DNA from: CAYLNK01 sp964384675
Lineage (GTDB): Bacteria > Acidobacteriota > Thermoanaerobaculia > UBA5066
DNA: 24,854 nt
Reading direction: 5' to 3'
NCBI GenBank assembly: GCA_964384675.1
Contig: CAYLNK010000061.1
Coordinates: forward strand, 1-24,854
A model generated the notes under the pieces. It was not told the DNA's origin, ran no database searches, and saw only the letters and a list, made by a program, of their open reading frames with translations. A program made the position numbers and the translations under genes. Of the stretch, positions 23,093 to 24,854 are shown piece by piece. Numbering within the stretch: the first letter of the stretch is position 1; each line of letters starts with the position of its first letter.

Positions 23093-24450
23093 TCGGTCGT
23101 CGGGGAACGCCGGGAGGCGGTCGCGTGGCTCGCGGCGCTCTCGCGGTAGCGGCCCCAGGAGTACATGAGCCTCTCGTGCAGGAGCTGGGCCAGCTTCGCG
23201 TAGCCGCGTCCGGTGAGGTGGACGAGGTCCCGCTGGGCGAGCCCGGCCGAGGCCCAGCGGACGATCGAGCCCGCTCCGCCCATGGCCGCCCGCGCGTCCC
23301 AGAACGCCGCGCCGGTCTCGTGCGCGGCGTCCCTCAGGGCGCGGACCACGGTCGGCTCGTTCGAGGCGAGGATCGAGCGGACCTTCCTCTTGCGCGCCCC
23401 GCGGTCGATCGGTCCGGTGACCAGGATCGAGGCGTCCGGCGCGTCGCGCTTCAGGTCACCGAGGATCTGGAGGGCCGCGGCCTTGTACCAGCCGTAGCCG
23501 AGATCGCCGCGGCCCATATCGTTCGTGCCGTAGGAGACGACGACCAGGGCCGGATCCGCGGCGGCGAGGAGGCTCCCGCGCAGCTCGGGGTCCCAGCCGT
23601 CCAGGCGGAACAGCTCGGCTCCGTTGATCCCGAGGGTGTCCCACGAGATGCCGCTCCCGCCGCTCCGGAGGTCCACCGAGAGCAGCCGGGGCGCGCCGCC
23701 GCAGCCGGCACGCACCTCGAGGCGGTGCGGCCCTTCCGGGAGGAGCTCGCGGGGGCGGATCCGGCTCACCACGAAGCCGCTTCGTTCTGGAGCATCCTGC
23801 TCCGTGACGGAGCATTCTTCCGAGTCCGGGTCCACGGCCTCGGGCTGGTCCAGGGTGCCGGCGAAGTAGGCGTTCCCGTCGACCCAGACGGCGAGGCAGC
23901 CCCCGGGGGAGAAGGACCCCACCTCGACGGCGAAATCGCGGAAGGCTCCCTCGACGGCGGCGACGCCCTCGCCTTCGCGCGGGACCATCGCGACCCCGGC
24001 GAGACCGTAGAAGCCGTCGCCCGGCTCGTGGCTGAGGCCGAGCGTCTCCCAGCCGGTGCCCGGGGGGCTCTTGGCGAGCGCGTGCCGGAAGTAGCGCCAG
24101 GGCCGTCCCGGCAGGACGACGCCCGGTCCGGCGTCGCCGAACCTCTCCTGCAGGAGCCGGCGGAGCTCGCCCGACCAGTAGTCGGCGGCCACGTGCGAGT
24201 CGCCGAAGTGGAGGACGCGCACGACGTCGGCCCCGGCGGCGCCCGGTCCCACGGGCGGGACGGGCAGCTCGGACAGCCGGTCGAAGAACGCGCGGAGGTT
24301 CGCCGCTCCCTGGATCTCGGCGTTCGGCGGCTCGGCCGGACGGGCCGGCGCGCTCCGCGTGGCGCGGGGCTTCTTGCGCGGCCGCGCGGCGTGGGTCGTG
24401 CCCGGGCCGAGGAACGCCACGAGGAGCGCGAAGGCGGCGAGCCGCTTCAA
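23089..24450 (-). CDS. Exported SGNH/GDSL hydrolase-fold protein
   Basis: 453 aa from a TTG start (24450-24448) that overlaps the TGA of the upstream gene by 4 bases (TTGA). This start gives a clear signal peptide (MKRLAAFALLVAFLGPGTTHA, cut near residue 21), followed by a basic Pro/Ala linker to about residue 43. Catalytic blocks: Ser85 in HFGDSHVAADYW, Asn310 in SYGTNDMG, and Asp408/His411 in RDLVHLTG. The RFGDAGPGVVLPGRPW block is shared with the 490-aa paralogue. A beta-rich insert (about 150-265) separates the Ser block from the Asn block. It probably works outside the inner membrane with the adjacent MBOAT; whether as transferase or esterase cannot be told. Confidence 0.9.
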   Translation of the reverse strand: MKRLAAFALLVAFLGPGTTHAARPRKKPRATRSAPARPAEPPNAEIQGAANLRAFFDRLSELPVPPVGPGAAGADVVRVLHFGDSHVAADYWSGELRRLLQERFGDAGPGVVLPGRPWRYFRHALAKSPPGTGWETLGLSHEPGDGFYGLAGVAMVPREGEGVAAVEGAFRDFAVEVGSFSPGGCLAVWVDGNAYFAGTLDQPEAVDPDSEECSVTEQDAPERSGFVVSRIRPRELLPEGPHRLEVRAGCGGAPRLLSVDLRSGGSGISWDTLGINGAELFRLDGWDPELRGSLLAAADPALVVVSYGTNDMGRGDLGYGWYKAAALQILGDLKRDAPDASILVTGPIDRGARKRKVRSILASNEPTVVRALRDAAHETGAAFWDARAAMGGAGSIVRWASAGLAQRDLVHLTGRGYAKLAQLLHERLMYSWGRYRESAASHATASRRSPTTE

Positions 24451-24854
24451 GGCCGGGCGACCCTCCCCAGGACCGGCGCTCCCCGGGGCGGGGCGGTGTT
24501 CGTCAGGACCAGCCGGCCGTCCGGATCCCGGAAGGCGCGCACGTCGGACGACGCGGCGGGAAACGGGGCGTCTCGATCGTCCCGGGGGACGGCCCGGGGC
24601 CGGTGGCTCGCGACGACCGAGGCCGGCGGCAACGTGACGGGCGCCGCTCCGGGGCCGAGCGCCGAGTTGAGGCCGCCGAACAGCTCGCCGAGGAGCAGCC
24701 GGGCCAGGCGCTCGTAGCCGCTCCCCGAGAGGTGGACGTGGTCCGGCTGCGCGAGCCCCTCGCTCACCCAGGCGCGCATCGACCCCTCGCCGCCCATCAG
24801 GACGCCCAGGTCGAGGAACGCCGCGCCGGCGTTGGCCGCGGCCTCGCGCAGCGC
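24447..24854 (-). CDS. C-terminal part of a third SGNH hydrolase-fold protein (runs off the window)
   Basis: The last 135 codons of a gene whose start is beyond the right edge. The visible part begins A-L-R-E-A-A-A-N-A-G-A-A-F and aligns with the same place in the 453-aa paralogue (ALRDAAHETGAAFWD). It contains the final SGNH block SEGLAQPDHVHLSGSGY with the Asp and His of the triad. After the catalytic domain comes an extra tail ending SSDVRAFRDPDGRLVLTN, which resembles the DUF4124 motif (aromatic-x-D-x-x-G-x-x-x-x-T-N) of periplasmic proteins. Its stop overlaps the TTG start of the next SGNH gene. It completes a cluster with three SGNH proteins and one MBOAT. Confidence 0.85.
   Translation of the reverse strand, partial: ALREAAANAGAAFLDLGVLMGGEGSMRAWVSEGLAQPDHVHLSGSGYERLARLLLGELFGGLNSALGPGAAPVTLPPASVVASHRPRAVPRDDRDAPFPAASSDVRAFRDPDGRLVLTNTAPPRGAPVLGRVARP

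Overview
The window is high-GC DNA (about 70% by eye), densely coded, with short gaps and many stop/start overlaps. A fused 2-oxoglutarate dehydrogenase/decarboxylase of the actinobacterial Kgd type, a bactofilin, a signal-peptide RHS/YD-repeat protein and an SGNH/MBOAT envelope-acylation cluster together suggest a Gram-negative-type, high-GC, environmental bacterium. An Acidobacteriota (Thermoanaerobaculia-like) or myxobacterium-like lineage is my best guess; this is inference, since no rRNA or marker gene is present.

Layout. (1) 1-1952: a divergent partial membrane-anchored gene, then a two-gene ABC-2 exporter (ATPase and permease). (2) 1952-2010: a perfect long palindrome. (3) 2056-5745: kgd, the TCA-cycle 2-oxoglutarate enzyme. 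(4) 5749-8629, minus strand: two tandem paralogous membrane-anchored proteins with a probable beta-propeller and a C-terminal Ig-like domain. (5) 8764-11991: bactofilin, an aldehyde dehydrogenase and alanine dehydrogenase, closed by a strong hairpin. (6) 12120-13305: an acyl carrier protein and a KAS III-like enzyme whose catalytic Cys is replaced by Ser. (7) About 13.7-19.7 kb: a lower-GC island with a secreted Cys-rich protein, a 1421-aa RHS/YD-repeat protein with a variable C-terminal tip, and a 97-aa two-helix membrane protein directly downstream. (8) 20232-24854, minus strand: an SGNH - MBOAT - SGNH - SGNH (partial) cluster in which every junction overlaps, probably acylating an extracytoplasmic glycan.

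The least explained feature is the setting of the RHS island. It lies between two inverted copies (about 13446-13699 and 19898-20132) of a non-coding repeat of roughly 240 bp. The copies share a perfect 28-nt block, a conserved inner hairpin with one compensatory base-pair change, and an outer stem kept in position but with different sequence. No transposase or integrase is visible. I know no name for this element. Together with the RHS tip plus small membrane protein (a possible toxin/immunity pair), it is the best candidate here for an undescribed system. The Ser-for-Cys KAS III/ACP pair and the three-SGNH/one-MBOAT cluster are further points of interest.
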